Below are positions 1 through 9,824 of a stretch of 64,000 nt of DNA, in pieces. Each line of letters begins with the position of its first letter. The stretch's first letter is position 1. The position numbers were made by a program, and so were the translations under genes. Below the pieces are notes generated by a model. It saw only the letters and a program-made list of their open reading frames with translations, did not search any database and had not been told where the DNA came from. Source of the DNA: Zhongshania sp. (GTDB taxonomy: Bacteria; Pseudomonadota; Gammaproteobacteria; Pseudomonadales; Spongiibacteraceae); NCBI RefSeq assembly GCF_029212375.1, contig NZ_JARGNU010000016.1:32160-96159 (forward strand), given 5' to 3'.

Positions 1-1557
1 CCGCGCTTGCCGCAATTCGATAACCCGAAACCGACTCAACGCCGACACCAAGACTAGACTCAGGCAGTTAAGTAATAAGCTAAAGAACACGCCATGAGTA
101 AGCGGATCGAGAAAATCAATACCCAGCAAGGCCTGCGGGCGCAGCCACGCCAGCTCAAATAAGCCCTGCGCTAATAGCGGATGTCCGTGCCCCAACAAAG
201 CGGGAAGTAACAGGCAATAGAACCACAGCGTGCCACCAACAAATAGGCCGGTGATAACCCCCCGCGAATGCGCTCGCGGCCAATACAGAGCCGCAATAAT
301 AGCCGGTAGTAATTGCGCCGCCGCCGCAAACGACAGCAAGCCTAAAGACGCCAAACCCCCGCGATTACTTAATTGCTGTTCTAAAAACCACGCCGCCAGC
401 AGCACCGCCGCTATTGCGCCGCGCCGCACCGTTTGCAGCCAGCGAGCGTTAATGCTGTGGGCGCGATTAAAATACTGCCAAAGCGGTACCATCCACTCAT
501 TGCAAATCATCACCGACAAGGTCACACAGGCAACAATCACCATCCCTGTCGCCGCCGACAGACCACCCAATAAAGCGATAATCGCAAAACTGGTGCTACC
601 CGCCGCCAGTGGCGCCGACACCACAAACATATCTGCGCCGCCACCGTCTTGCGCCACCCCCTCTAACAGCGATTGCCCCAGCAGCGCCACAGGCGCAATT
701 AACACACAAAACAAAGCCAGATAAACAGGAAAGACCCAACGCGCACTGCGCATATCGCGGCGGCTGTGATGCTCGACAATCATGACGTGAAACTGACGCG
801 GCAAACACACTATCGCCGCCGCCGCTAACACCAACTGGGTAATGAAATTAACTGGCTCAGGCCAAGTCGCCAAGTTTCCGTAATCTATCGCTAAACCACG
901 TTCGCTGGCCGAAAATAGCACGCTTAGCGCAAATACCCCCACCGCAACAAACGCCGCAAGCTTTACTAGCGACTCCACCGCGATCGCCGCCATCAAGCCC
1001 CGATGACGGTGGCGTTTGTCGACGACTCGGGTGCCAAAGGCCACGGTAAACACCACTAGAATAAGCGCCGCTATAAAGCTGGTATTACTGTGGTTGGCCG
1101 CCAAACTGGGTTGCCACAACTGCTGTACGGTTAACCACGCTTGAGTCACCGCTTTTAACTGCAAGGCTATATAAGGAAGACTGCCCGCCACAGCAATAAA
1201 GGTCACCAAGGCGGCAAGGAATTGATGTTTGCCGTAACGCGAGCCGATAAAGTCAGCAATCGATGTCACCCTATTGCGGGTACTCACCACCGACAAACGA
1301 CGAATAAACGGCCACGCCAACACAAACAGTAAAATTGGCCCCAAGTAGATCGGCACAAAAGACCAGCCGTCGTTAACAGCTTGGCCAACCGCGCCAAAGA
1401 AAGTCCACGAGCTGCAATACACCGCCAGCGACAAACTGAAAATCAAGGCGCGCAGCGCAGGCGGCCGTTGGGTGTGGCGATCTGCCCACCACGCAATTAC
1501 AAATAAACAACCAACGTAAATAAACGCCAGTAACACCAGCCACTGATTTTCTTGCAC
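1..1557 (-). CDS. Sodium:solute symporter-type sensor histidine kinase, N-terminal part (runs off window)
   Basis: About 519 residues are visible and the frame is still open at the window edge. The product is a string of hydrophobic helices. Its early part (CSSWTFFGAVGQA, then PIYLGPILLFVLAWP and TSIADFIGSRYGK) is the signature of the sodium:solute symporter domain that heads the CbrA/NahK-like hybrid sensor kinases of pseudomonads. The PAS, kinase and receiver domains would lie beyond base 1, so the kinase half is inferred from the family and not seen. The start is GTG at 1557, because a TGA stop sits two codons upstream in the same frame and a GAGG ribosome site lies just before the GTG. 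A stand-alone transporter is possible, but the N-terminal wording matches the kinase-linked family. Confidence 0.8.
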   Translation of the reverse strand, partial: MQENQWLVLLAFIYVGCLFVIAWWADRHTQRPPALRALIFSLSLAVYCSSWTFFGAVGQAVNDGWSFVPIYLGPILLFVLAWPFIRRLSVVSTRNRVTSIADFIGSRYGKHQFLAALVTFIAVAGSLPYIALQLKAVTQAWLTVQQLWQPSLAANHSNTSFIAALILVVFTVAFGTRVVDKRHRHRGLMAAIAVESLVKLAAFVAVGVFALSVLFSASERGLAIDYGNLATWPEPVNFITQLVLAAAAIVCLPRQFHVMIVEHHSRRDMRSARWVFPVYLALFCVLIAPVALLGQSLLEGVAQDGGGADMFVVSAPLAAGSTSFAIIALLGGLSAATGMVIVACVTLSVMICNEWMVPLWQYFNRAHSINARWLQTVRRGAIAAVLLAAWFLEQQLSNRGGLASLGLLSFAAAAQLLPAIIAALYWPRAHSRGVITGLFVGGTLWFYCLLLPALLGHGHPLLAQGLFELAWLRPQALLGIDFLDPLTHGVFFSLLLNCLSLVLVSALSRFRVIELRQAR

Positions 1558-1843
1558 CTGCCCTCACCACACCGAAAGTCGGCAATTTTTATAATCTTCC
1601 CTAGTCTAGCCCAGTGCTGGGCCAGCAGTATTGGACAATAGTCGACATTCGCAGCAACTCGGTGAATTAGCTGCGTAAACTCAGCCCGCCTACGGCAACC
1701 AAGCCCCGCCAATGGTGAGATTTACAGTATTAAGCCTTTCCCTAGCGGCCACTGATGCGTAACATTCGCACTCCGGAAATCAAGGCCTTTTGCCGCTGGC
1801 AAGCCCTGAACTCACCCAACACTTCAAGCCGTACCTAAAATTT

Positions 1844-4741
1844 ATGTCTACTATTTTTATTGCTGGCCAACGCTGGATTAGTAACCCTGAACCCGATCTT
1901 GGTCTGGGTATTATTCTAGAAGCCCAAAACCGTCGTGTTGTTATCGCTTTTCCCGCCGCCGAAGAAGAGCGCACCTACGCCGCCGCCGCAGCGCCGCTGT
2001 CGCGGGTTCTGTTTCAAGTAGGCGATGATATTGACGTGCCAGGTCAGGGCCGGCTGGTGGTTAAGGAGCAGCAAGAGAACAGTGGCTGCATCGTGTATTT
2101 TGCCGAAGACGAAAATGGCGACATCCACCCTGTACCCGAACAAATTCTGAGCGCCAACATCAAGCTCAGCAATGCCAAAGAACGTTTACTGGCCGGCCAA
2201 GTAGAACACCACCGCCGCTTTGAACTGCGCGCCGCCACCTTAGAACAACAAAATACCTGCAAGGCCGCCAGCACCCTTGGCCTGCTTGGCCCTCGCGTGC
2301 AATTGCTTCCCCACCAGCTATATATCGCCGCCGAAGTTGCCAGCCGCGCCGCGCCGCGGGTATTGCTGGCCGACGAAGTTGGCTTGGGCAAAACCATTGA
2401 AGCTGGGCTTATCATTCACCAGCTGCTGCTCTTGGAGCGCGCCAAGCGGGTGCTGATTCTGCTACCCGACAGCCTCGTACACCAGTGGCTGGTGGAAATG
2501 CTGCGCCGCTTTAATCTTAAATTCAGTATTTTCAATGAAGCCCGCTGTCGGCAGGTAGACCAATACGAAGATGATCCAAGCAGCATTTTCTTTGACGAAG
2601 AAGAGTCCAAAGAAAAAGAAGAAAATCCTTTTGAAGACGCCCAGCTGGTTATTTGCCCACTGAGCTGGATTAGCGGCCACGAGCGCCGTCAAGGCCAGCT
2701 TATGGAAGCGGGCTGGGACATGCTAGTGGTTGACGAAGCCCACCATCTGCACTGGCAGGAAGACGGCAGTAGCTCTGCAGAATATCAATTGGTTGAGCGC
2801 CTGAGCGCCGAAATACCCAGCGTATTGCTGCTCACCGCGACACCAGAGAACGCCGGAATCGACGGCCATTTTGCCCGTTTGCGACTGCTCGACCCAGCGC
2901 GCTACCCCAGCCTTGACGCTTTTCGCGCCGAACAAAGCCAGTACGAGGGCATTAGCGAGCTGATCCAAGGCTTGCTCGACCACCCCAGCGAGTCGTTAGC
3001 AGACTCGAACTTCACCGCCAAACTCAGCGAATTACTTGAACCGGCGCAACTCGCCGCACTGGCGACTAAACCCGACGCCACGCTTATCGAAAAAGTGGTT
3101 CGCGACTTACTCGACCGCTTTGGTACTGGCCGCATGTTGTTCCGCAACACCCGCGCCTCAGTGGGCGGCTTCCCCCAGCGGGTATTGCACGAACACCCTC
3201 TGGATGCACCCGCCGAATACCAAGCGGCACTCGCCCTCGTCGACGAAGAATCGGCCCTGCACCCCGAGCTACTGCTCGGCGACACGTGGATTAAGCTCGA
3301 CCCCCGCGTGGCTTGGGTAGAACGGTTTTTACTGCAACACCCCGACGAAAAAGTCCTGCTCATTTGCAGCACCATGAACACCGCACGCGACTTAGAGTTA
3401 CAGCTGCGCGTGCGGCGCGGCATTGCCAGCGCGGTATTCGTTGAAGAGCTCAGTCTTATTGAGCGCGACCGCGCCGCGGCGTATTTTGCCGACCCCGAAG
3501 ACGGCGCCCAAGTGCTCATCTGTTCCGAGATTGGCAGCGAAGGCCGCAACTTCCAGTTTGCCCAGCACTTGGTATTGTTCGACCTCCCGCTGAACCCCGA
3601 CCTGCTCGAGCAGCGCATTGGCCGCTTGGACCGTATCGGCCAACTCGGCGACGTCAATCTTCATGTGCCTTACTACCAAGACAGCGGCCAAGAAAAACTG
3701 CTGAGCTGGTACCGTGACGCGCTGGCTATTTTTAGCCAGCCCTGCACCGTTGGCAACGCGCTCATGCTCGAATTTGGTGGCGAGCTTCTCGCTGCGCTAG
3801 GCGGCAAACAAAATGCGGCCGCGTTTGACGATCTCATTAGCCGCGCCTCGGTTAAAGCAGAAGAGTTAGCGCTTAGCCTGCGCAATGGTCGCAACCGCTT
3901 GCTCGAACTGAACTCCTGCAACCCCGCCCGCGCCGCCGAGTTAATCACTTCGTTAGAAAGTGAGCAGCGCAGCGACAGCCTCGCCGAGTATGTTGGCATT
4001 CTCTCTGATCAGTTTGGTTTAGTTCACGAAGACCACAGCGACAACGCCGTTATTTTACGGCCCGGCGATCACATGATTACCGAGGCCTTTCCGCACCTGC
4101 CAGAAGACGGCATTACCGGCACCTTCGACCGCGACCGCGCGCTCAGCCGCGAAGACATGGCCTACTTCAGCTGGGAACACCCACTGATCAGCGGCGGCAT
4201 GGACTTAATTATGTCTAGCGACTTTGGCAGCACCACTGTGTGCACCATCGCCGTTAAGGGCTTAAAAGCCGGCACGTTGCTATTAGAAGCCTTCTTCAGC
4301 CCCAGCCTGCAAGCGCCACCGTGGCTGCAACTGCATCGCTATTTACCCGCCCAGAGTTTCCGTTTGGTAATCGACCACCAGCAGCGCAACCTCACCGCCA
4401 ATGTTGCTCACAAAAAATTAAATCAGTTAGCACAGGGCATTAAAAAGACCGTGATGCCAGCCTTGTTGCGCGAAGTGCGCAGCAGTCTAACCAGCATGAT
4501 TCCCCACGTTGAGAGCTTGGCCGAAACCGCTACCAAAGAATGGGTGAGCACCGCACTAGCGCAATACCAAAGTGACCGCAGCGCCGAGCGCCAACGTCTG
4601 CAGGCGCTAATGAGCCGCAACCCGCATATAAGCGCAAGTGAACTGAGCAGCTTTGACGACGAAACCACGCAGGGCACTGATGCACTGGCCTCTTTGCAAC
4701 TAAACACCTCGGCATTGCGCCTAGCCATTGTTAGCCAATAA
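1844..4741 (+). CDS. rapA: RNA polymerase-associated ATPase RapA (HepA)
   Basis: Swi2/Snf2 ATPase that recycles stalled RNA polymerase. About 965 residues, the usual RapA length. The start MSTIFIAGQRWIS is chosen at the internal ATG 1844 because other RapA proteins begin MxxxxGQRWIS; an in-frame ATG at 1790 would add 18 atypical residues. Walker A is DEVGLGKTIEAG (about residue 176), the DEAH box is VVDEAHHL (about 296), and the C-terminal helicase lobe has GSEGRNFQFA and EQRIGRLDRIGQ (about 565-600). An acidic insert (DDPSSIFFDEEESKEKEEN) lies between the Walker A and DEAH motifs. No strong ribosome site precedes either start. Closest neighbour downstream is a small unknown gene. Confidence 0.96.
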   Translation: MSTIFIAGQRWISNPEPDLGLGIILEAQNRRVVIAFPAAEEERTYAAAAAPLSRVLFQVGDDIDVPGQGRLVVKEQQENSGCIVYFAEDENGDIHPVPEQILSANIKLSNAKERLLAGQVEHHRRFELRAATLEQQNTCKAASTLGLLGPRVQLLPHQLYIAAEVASRAAPRVLLADEVGLGKTIEAGLIIHQLLLLERAKRVLILLPDSLVHQWLVEMLRRFNLKFSIFNEARCRQVDQYEDDPSSIFFDEEESKEKEENPFEDAQLVICPLSWISGHERRQGQLMEAGWDMLVVDEAHHLHWQEDGSSSAEYQLVERLSAEIPSVLLLTATPENAGIDGHFARLRLLDPARYPSLDAFRAEQSQYEGISELIQGLLDHPSESLADSNFTAKLSELLEPAQLAALATKPDATLIEKVVRDLLDRFGTGRMLFRNTRASVGGFPQRVLHEHPLDAPAEYQAALALVDEESALHPELLLGDTWIKLDPRVAWVERFLLQHPDEKVLLICSTMNTARDLELQLRVRRGIASAVFVEELSLIERDRAAAYFADPEDGAQVLICSEIGSEGRNFQFAQHLVLFDLPLNPDLLEQRIGRLDRIGQLGDVNLHVPYYQDSGQEKLLSWYRDALAIFSQPCTVGNALMLEFGGELLAALGGKQNAAAFDDLISRASVKAEELALSLRNGRNRLLELNSCNPARAAELITSLESEQRSDSLAEYVGILSDQFGLVHEDHSDNAVILRPGDHMITEAFPHLPEDGITGTFDRDRALSREDMAYFSWEHPLISGGMDLIMSSDFGSTTVCTIAVKGLKAGTLLLEAFFSPSLQAPPWLQLHRYLPAQSFRLVIDHQQRNLTANVAHKKLNQLAQGIKKTVMPALLREVRSSLTSMIPHVESLAETATKEWVSTALAQYQSDRSAERQRLQALMSRNPHISASELSSFDDETTQGTDALASLQLNTSALRLAIVSQ

Positions 4742-4757
4742 GTTGTTAGCCAATAAA
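4728..4757. repeat. 15-bp tandem duplication at the rapA stop codon
   Basis: The unit TTGTTAGCCAATAAG occurs at 4728-4742 and, with one terminal change, at 4743-4757. It duplicates the last codons and the TAA stop of rapA, so the gene end is doubled without altering the protein. Confidence 0.8.
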
Positions 4758-4759
4758 TC

Positions 4760-4775
4760 GCGGGCCTGAGCCCGC
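4760..4775 (+). terminator. Short GC hairpin after rapA
   Basis: GCGGGC-CTGA-GCCCGC forms a perfect 6-bp stem with a tetraloop. No T-run follows, and the ribosome site of the next gene (GGAG) begins 2 bases later. It may be a weak terminator or a processing stem rather than a full terminator. Confidence 0.4.
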
Positions 4776-4785
4776 TGGAGAAACT

Positions 4786-5070
4786 ATGTATTTGTTTTCA
4801 ATTAACGCCACCGCCAAAACCAGCCACGGCGAATTCACCGCCGGCGAGCAGGCACCATTTATTGTGTATATTGATTTCAAAGACATGTTTGGCGCCGAAA
4901 ATCTGGCCAAGCTATTCGTTATGGCAGAAGGCTTTACCGATGTGGTAATCGAGAAGCGCAAACTGATCGACAACGCCCATATTCCAGACAATCCAGCGCT
5001 GGCTAAAGACCCGCAAATTCTTGAGGCCTTAGCCAAGGGTTACTGTGTGCAGGCGTTTAGCGCGCATTGA
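4786..5070 (+). CDS. Small conserved-looking protein of unknown function
   Basis: 94 residues, beginning MYLFSINATAKTSHGEF. I do not recognise a family. The protein is soluble, with an alternating beta/alpha look, no signal peptide and no cysteine motif. A ribosome site GGAG lies about 7 bases before the ATG and the codon use matches rapA, so it is likely real. It sits 45 bases after rapA in the same direction and could be co-transcribed through the intervening hairpin. Confidence 0.7.
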   Translation: MYLFSINATAKTSHGEFTAGEQAPFIVYIDFKDMFGAENLAKLFVMAEGFTDVVIEKRKLIDNAHIPDNPALAKDPQILEALAKGYCVQAFSAH

Positions 5071-5242
5071 TTTTTTGGGAGATGCAGGACGCTTGATGGA
5101 TGGCGGTAAACGCTAAAATCAAAGTAAAATCTAGCGAGCGCAGCGAATGCCTTTCAGCCTCAAGCATACGCCTCTAGCCGCTTAATCCAAAGCCGACGCA
5201 CAGCTTTGCGTCTCCCCTCTTCCGCCAAGCATTTAGCCAGCA

Positions 5243-6685
5243 TCAATACTCGTCTGGCGCTTCGTAGCCAAAGGCCAAATTTTCGAAGCGCGTATGCTTG
5301 CCCACAAAGCTTAAGCGCGCGGTTCCTATGGGACCGTTACGCTGCTTGCCGATGATAATTTCGGCCATGCCCTTGTCTGCCGACTCTTCGTTATACACTT
5401 CGTCGCGGTAAATAAACATGATCACATCGGCATCCTGCTCGATGGCGCCCGATTCCCGCAAATCCGAATTGATCGGTCGCTTATTTGGCCTTTGCTCCAA
5501 GGCGCGGTTCAGCTGCGACAAGGCAACCACCGGACATTCAAATTCTTTGGCAATACCTTTTAAGGAGCGGGAGATTTCAGAAATCTCCGCGGTTCGGCCT
5601 TCGCTGCCGTTGCCGGCGACCTTCATCAGCTGCAGGTAATCGAGCATGATCATACCGACGCTGCCGTGCTCACGCACAATTTTACGCGCCCGCGAACGCA
5701 CCTCGGTGGGGGTCAGCGCGGGAGTGTCATCGATGAACAACAGCTTATCTTTGAGCTTGGTCACCGCCGAGCTCAACTTGGGCCAATCCTCTTCTTCCAA
5801 ACGGCCGGTCCGGATTCGAGTCTGGTCAATGCGCCCTACCGACGACAGCATCCGCATCATCAACTGATTGGCGGGCATCTCCATACTGAACACCAGAATG
5901 GGCTGCTCGCTCTTCATCAGCGCGTTTTCAACGAGGTTCATCGCAAAGGTGGTTTTACCCATCGAGGGACGAGCGGCGACGATGATCAAATCGGAGTTTT
6001 GCAAGCCCGAGGTCATTTCGTCGAGTTTTTCAAAGCCGGTGGTTAAACCCGTTACCGCATCTTCATTACTGAACAGCTCGTCGATTTTATCAACCGCTGA
6101 CTTCAATAGGGGGTTGATGGGAGTGAGGCCGCCGGTTTTAGGGCGCTCCTCAGAGATCTGCATGATGGCCCGCTCGGCCTCATCCAAAATCTCGTCGCTG
6201 TTGCGACCTTCGGGATTAAAGCTGCTGTCGGCAATGGCATTGGCCGCACTAATTAGCGAGCGAAACGTGGCGCGCTCGCGCACGGCTTGGGCGTAGGCGC
6301 GAATATTAACGACAGAGGGGGTATTATTGGCGATCTCGGCCAAATACGCGGCGCCGCCGACCTGATCTAGCTGCCCAGCCTTAGCGAGCTCCTCGGCGAG
6401 TGTTACCACGTCTATCGGCAACTCGAGGGTGATCAAGCGCGTCATTTGCGCGAATATTTTGCGATGCTCAGGGCGGAAGAAATCGCCCTCGCCAACCACG
6501 TCGGCTACCGAGTCCCAGCTTTCGTTGGCGATCATCAGACCACCAAGCACAGACTGCTCTGCCTCTACCGAATGGGGGGGCATTTTTAGTTGCGCAAAAT
6601 CGCTCTCTTCTTCAAAGGGCGGCGGAGATTCAGAATAAGCTTCGGGGTACACGGAACCATCACTAGGAATAAACAGATCGGGCAT
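5243..6685 (-). CDS. dnaB: Replicative DNA helicase DnaB
   Basis: Hexameric replication-fork helicase, 480 residues. The N-terminal collar domain begins PPHSVEAEQSVLGGLM (about residue 36). The RecA-like domain has Walker A ARPSMGKTT, Walker B MIMLDYLQLM and the EQDADVIMFIYRDEVY region near the C-terminus. The annotated start at 6685 adds an acidic 34-residue tail that is coding-like. No ribosome site is visible at it or at the internal ATG 6583, so the start is not certain. A hairpin with T-runs on both sides lies immediately upstream. It follows rplI in the ribosomal-protein block, the same order as in Pseudomonas. Confidence 0.97.
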   Translation of the reverse strand: MPDLFIPSDGSVYPEAYSESPPPFEEESDFAQLKMPPHSVEAEQSVLGGLMIANESWDSVADVVGEGDFFRPEHRKIFAQMTRLITLELPIDVVTLAEELAKAGQLDQVGGAAYLAEIANNTPSVVNIRAYAQAVRERATFRSLISAANAIADSSFNPEGRNSDEILDEAERAIMQISEERPKTGGLTPINPLLKSAVDKIDELFSNEDAVTGLTTGFEKLDEMTSGLQNSDLIIVAARPSMGKTTFAMNLVENALMKSEQPILVFSMEMPANQLMMRMLSSVGRIDQTRIRTGRLEEEDWPKLSSAVTKLKDKLLFIDDTPALTPTEVRSRARKIVREHGSVGMIMLDYLQLMKVAGNGSEGRTAEISEISRSLKGIAKEFECPVVALSQLNRALEQRPNKRPINSDLRESGAIEQDADVIMFIYRDEVYNEESADKGMAEIIIGKQRNGPIGTARLSFVGKHTRFENLAFGYEAPDEY

Positions 6686-6691
6686 TGTGGC

Positions 6692-6734
6692 AAAAAAAAA
6701 GCACCGCCGCTACAAAGAACGGCCGTGCTTTTTT
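6692..6734. terminator. Bidirectional hairpin between rplI and dnaB
   Basis: GCACCGCCG (6701-6709) pairs with CGGCCGTGC (6720-6728) with one mismatch. Nine T on the minus strand (6692-6700) and six T on the plus strand (6729-6734) make it a classic terminator in both directions. On the minus strand the T-run ends only 6 bases before the dnaB ATG, so it may also act as an attenuator for dnaB. Confidence 0.75.
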
Positions 6735-6877
6735 ACACCGATTACAGCGCGCTTATCGCCGTTTTAAATCTAATATCCTGCCCGCACAACTGGCGAACTA
6801 TATATGCAAAGGCCGCCAAGCAGCCTCTGCACTCGCCAAATTAGATTTGGCGCTAGATCAAAAACAGATCAGCAAAC

Positions 6878-7324
6878 TTACTCAGCAACAACCGCAATGC
6901 TAACGGTCTGAACTACATCGCTGTGCAGTTGAACTGCCACGTCGTAAGTGCCCAGGTCGCGAATTGGACCTTCTGGCATACGTACTTCGCTTTTGTTCAC
7001 TTCAACGCCAGCTGCAGTTACTGCATCAGCAATATCGCGAGTACCGATAGAGCCGAACAGCTTGCCGCCGTCGCCAGAATTAGCTTCAATTGTTACTGTC
7101 AGCTCAGCCAGTTTAGCGGCGCGAGCATCGGCAGCACTGCGCTTTTCAGCGGCAGTTGCTTCAAGATCGGCGCGACGCGCTTCAAATTCAGCTACGTTTG
7201 TTTTAGTGGCTGGTACAGCTTTGCCAAACGGAATCAGGAAGTTACGGCCATAGCCGCCTTTTACATTAACCTGATCACCCAAGTTGCCAAGCTTGCCAAT
7301 TTTCTCCAGCAGAATCACTTGCAT
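6878..7324 (-). CDS. rplI: 50S ribosomal protein L9
   Basis: 148 residues, the normal L9 length. The N-terminal domain [19 protein letters not shown] and the linker and C-terminal domain ([27 protein letters not shown]) match the family closely. The start is ATG 7324, with AGAGGGTG as ribosome site. An in-frame GTG 9 bases upstream overlaps that site and is rejected. It is the last gene of the rpsF-rpsR-membrane protein-rplI block before the hairpin. Confidence 0.97.
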   Translation of the reverse strand: MQVILLEKIGKLGNLGDQVNVKGGYGRNFLIPFGKAVPATKTNVAEFEARRADLEATAAEKRSAADARAAKLAELTVTIEANSGDGGKLFGSIGTRDIADAVTAAGVEVNKSEVRMPEGPIRDLGTYDVAVQLHSDVVQTVSIAVVAE

Positions 7325-7363
7325 GGTTCTCACCCTCTTAAATTCGCCTGCGTTTGCGCCGCT

Positions 7364-8212
7364 CTATGGTTGAGAGCGATTCGGCAAACGCCGCCTAATA
7401 TCAATCCAACTATCCACAATCGCCACCAGTATCAAAACCGCCCACAGCGGTCCCAATAACAACAGCGCTACGTAAAAAACTATTAACCATGCGCGGCCTA
7501 ACCCTAAGCGTCCCGCTGCACCGTGTACCAAGGCGATACCCGATATCACTATGGGCAGTAAACACATCACGCCCCAAAAGCGATAATCTCCACCAATATT
7601 GCTCAGCAGCAACATTAGCGCGACCAAGGTCACTGTTATGGTTGGGGGCAAACGAAACTGCCACATCTCCTGACGAAATCCGCCGGGGTTGTACAGAATG
7701 GACTGCCACCACCGCGCCAACATCACTGCCAGCGTACTCCATAACACAGTGCTAACACCGATCACCGCGGCGATATCGCCGTTGCCAATCTCTGGCAAAC
7801 GCCCAGAAGCAGAAACCTGCATCCGCTCTAGCATGGGTTGCACCATTGCCAGAATCGAGGCCAGATAATCACTGGCCAAGTGCATCAAGATCAATGCTGT
7901 TAGCAAACCGGCGCCAACGGCGGCCAGCATTGCGTAGGCCCATTGCTGGGTACTGCGCAATACGGCGGCGGTGGCTGCGGCGCCAAGCAGCATGGTCAAA
8001 GGACCAACATCTGCTCCAATAGCGGCCACCGCAATTGCCGGTAACAGTGCCCAAAAAACCACATAGGCACCTTCGCTCAAGCCTTTTCGCAACATCACTA
8101 ATGTTGCGGCTGCAACGCCAACCCAAGCAAACATGAGTGTACCAACACCCAAGCCTGCAACGGCTACCGCCTGCAAGCGCCCTTTCATAATAAATTCAGC
8201 TAAGGCGCGCAT
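7364..8212 (-). CDS. Multi-pass inner-membrane protein between rpsR and rplI (DUF2232-like)
   Basis: 282 residues with about eight hydrophobic segments, the first just after a short basic start MRALAEFIMKGRLQAVAV. A membrane protein of this kind sits at the same place between rpsR and rplI in Pseudomonas; the family assignment rests on this position and the hydrophobic pattern. No catalytic motif is visible. The function is unknown; related proteins are sometimes listed as DUF2232. It lies 17 bases from rpsR and 39 from rplI, so it is part of the ribosomal-protein operon. Confidence 0.82.
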   Translation of the reverse strand: MRALAEFIMKGRLQAVAVAGLGVGTLMFAWVGVAAATLVMLRKGLSEGAYVVFWALLPAIAVAAIGADVGPLTMLLGAAATAAVLRSTQQWAYAMLAAVGAGLLTALILMHLASDYLASILAMVQPMLERMQVSASGRLPEIGNGDIAAVIGVSTVLWSTLAVMLARWWQSILYNPGGFRQEMWQFRLPPTITVTLVALMLLLSNIGGDYRFWGVMCLLPIVISGIALVHGAAGRLGLGRAWLIVFYVALLLLGPLWAVLILVAIVDSWIDIRRRLPNRSQP

Positions 8213-8229
8213 GATTTTACGTCGTTTGA

Positions 8230-8457
8230 TTACTTATGGCTGTCTGTGTAAGGCAGCAAAGCAAGGAAACGCGCGCGCTTAATTGCGGTAGACAATTGGC
8301 GCTGGTATCTAGCATTTGTACCAGTGATACGGCTAGGTACAATTTTACCTGTTTCTGAAACATAGGCTTTCAGGGTTTCCAGATCTTTGTAATCGATCTG
8401 GCTGACGCCTTCCGCGGTGAAGCGGCAAAATTTACGACGACGGAAAAAACGTGCCAT
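8230..8457 (-). CDS. rpsR: 30S ribosomal protein S18
   Basis: 75 residues. [13 protein letters not shown] at the N-terminus and [30 protein letters not shown] are diagnostic of S18, which binds S6 in the 30S platform. It follows rpsF by 22 bases and belongs to the same operon. Confidence 0.98.
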   Translation of the reverse strand: MARFFRRRKFCRFTAEGVSQIDYKDLETLKAYVSETGKIVPSRITGTNARYQRQLSTAIKRARFLALLPYTDSHK

Positions 8458-8479
8458 AACTAATCTCCTAACTCAGCAA

Positions 8480-8923
8480 TTATTCAGCGTCGTCTTCAGC
8501 CGTATCGGCTTCAGAGTCACTATTGTCATCAGTCGTCGACTCAGAGTCGTCACGGCTGCGCTCAACACGCTGTTCGCTGCGGCTACGACGCTCGCGGCTC
8601 TCGTTTTCTGCTTTCATGATTGGCGACTCTTCAGTCACGGCTTCATCGCAGCGAATAACGAGGTTACGCAGAACGGCGTCGTTATAACGGAAGTTAGTAG
8701 TCAATTCTTCCACAGCTTCAGCAGACGCTTCAGCATTGATCAGCACGTAGTGTGCTTTGTGGATTTTATTGATTGGATAAGCCAGCTGACGACGGCCCCA
8801 ATCTTCTAGGCGGTGAACTTTACCGCCGTCTTTTTCTATGGCTTGCGTATAACGCTCAACCATACCTGGTACTTGTTCGCTCTGGTCGGGATGGACCAAG
8901 AACACTATCTCGTAGTGACGCAT
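8480..8923 (-). CDS. rpsF: 30S ribosomal protein S6 with long acidic tail
   Basis: 147 residues. The S6 fold is clear ([55 protein letters not shown]). The last 45 residues are a low-complexity tail, first Arg/Ser/Glu-rich and then almost all Asp/Glu/Ser/Thr, longer than in many S6 proteins. In E. coli the S6 tail is extended by glutamate ligation; here acidity is genetically encoded. The 142-base leader toward rlmB probably holds the operon promoter. Confidence 0.97.
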   Translation of the reverse strand: MRHYEIVFLVHPDQSEQVPGMVERYTQAIEKDGGKVHRLEDWGRRQLAYPINKIHKAHYVLINAEASAEAVEELTTNFRYNDAVLRNLVIRCDEAVTEESPIMKAENESRERRSRSEQRVERSRDDSESTTDDNSDSEADTAEDDAE

Positions 8924-9065
8924 TTTTCAGCTCCTTACGGGTTAAGCCACCCTTTACGGTGTGACAAGGAGGACAGCTCCGCCCAAAACGGTCGGAACTA
9001 CCAATAAATCAAGAGCGCGGATTTTAGGTAAGTCGGCAACTATATGCAAGGGATTAGCACAATTA

Positions 9066-9812
9066 TTAGCCAATACCGCCTTTTTGACGCTGGCGCACGG
9101 CCTCAAACAAACAAATGCCGGTCGCAACCGACACATTTAAACTACTTACCGAACCCGCCATTGGCAGCTTAGCCAAATAATCGCAGTTCTCGCGAGTTAA
9201 ACGGCGCATGCCGCTGCCCTCAGCGCCCAACACCAGCGCCCGAGGCCCAGACAAGTCGTGCTCATAGAGCGACATCTCTGCCTCGCCAGCCATGCCCACC
9301 ACCCAGACCCCAGCCTGTTGCAATTGCTGAAGACTGCGAGCGAGATTGGTAACCTGCACAAAGGGCACTACCTCGGCTGCGCCACAGGCGACTTTTAATA
9401 CCGTGGCGCTGAGCCCCACCGAGTTATCGCGAGGTGCAATGACCACCGTAACGCCCGCGGCGTCGGCACTGCGCAGGCAGGCGCCGAGATTATGGGGGTC
9501 GGTAACGCCATCGAGCACCAACACCAGCGCAGCACTGCCCGCCGCTGCCACCAAATCTAAGAGATCTTTTTCTTGGAATTGCGGGGCCGCCTCAACCAAG
9601 GCAATCACGCCCTGATGCCGCCCCTCAACCATGCCATCTAGCTCCGGGCGCGCCCGCTGCACAACATGCACTTTCGCCGATTTAGCGAGATCGAGCACCT
9701 CTTGCAAACGCTTATCTGCGCGCCCACTCTGCACATACAATTCCTGAATGCGCTCAGGGCTGCGGGCCAACACGCTTTGTACCGCGTGAATACCAAATAT
9801 TTTCTCTGCCAC
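9066..9812 (-). CDS. rlmB: 23S rRNA (guanosine-2'-O-)-methyltransferase RlmB
   Basis: SPOUT methyltransferase that modifies G2251 of 23S rRNA in E. coli. 248 residues. The N-terminal substrate domain ([20 protein letters not shown]) is followed by SPOUT motif 1 ([19 protein letters not shown]), motif 2 ([13 protein letters not shown]) and motif 3 ([19 protein letters not shown]), including the deep-knot residues. It starts 12 bases after the rnr stop; rnr-rlmB is the usual pair. Confidence 0.97.
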   Translation of the reverse strand: MAEKIFGIHAVQSVLARSPERIQELYVQSGRADKRLQEVLDLAKSAKVHVVQRARPELDGMVEGRHQGVIALVEAAPQFQEKDLLDLVAAAGSAALVLVLDGVTDPHNLGACLRSADAAGVTVVIAPRDNSVGLSATVLKVACGAAEVVPFVQVTNLARSLQQLQQAGVWVVGMAGEAEMSLYEHDLSGPRALVLGAEGSGMRRLTRENCDYLAKLPMAGSVSSLNVSVATGICLFEAVRQRQKGGIG

Positions 9813-9824
9813 GTTATTAAATCT

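Noticed and set aside
230..724. 164-codon plus-strand frame
   Set aside because: It is antisense to the membrane domain of the sensor kinase, which explains the region fully.
8924..9065. S6:S18-binding leader RNA upstream of rpsF
   Set aside because: Such leaders are common, but I could not find the conserved loop and bulge in this leader with confidence.
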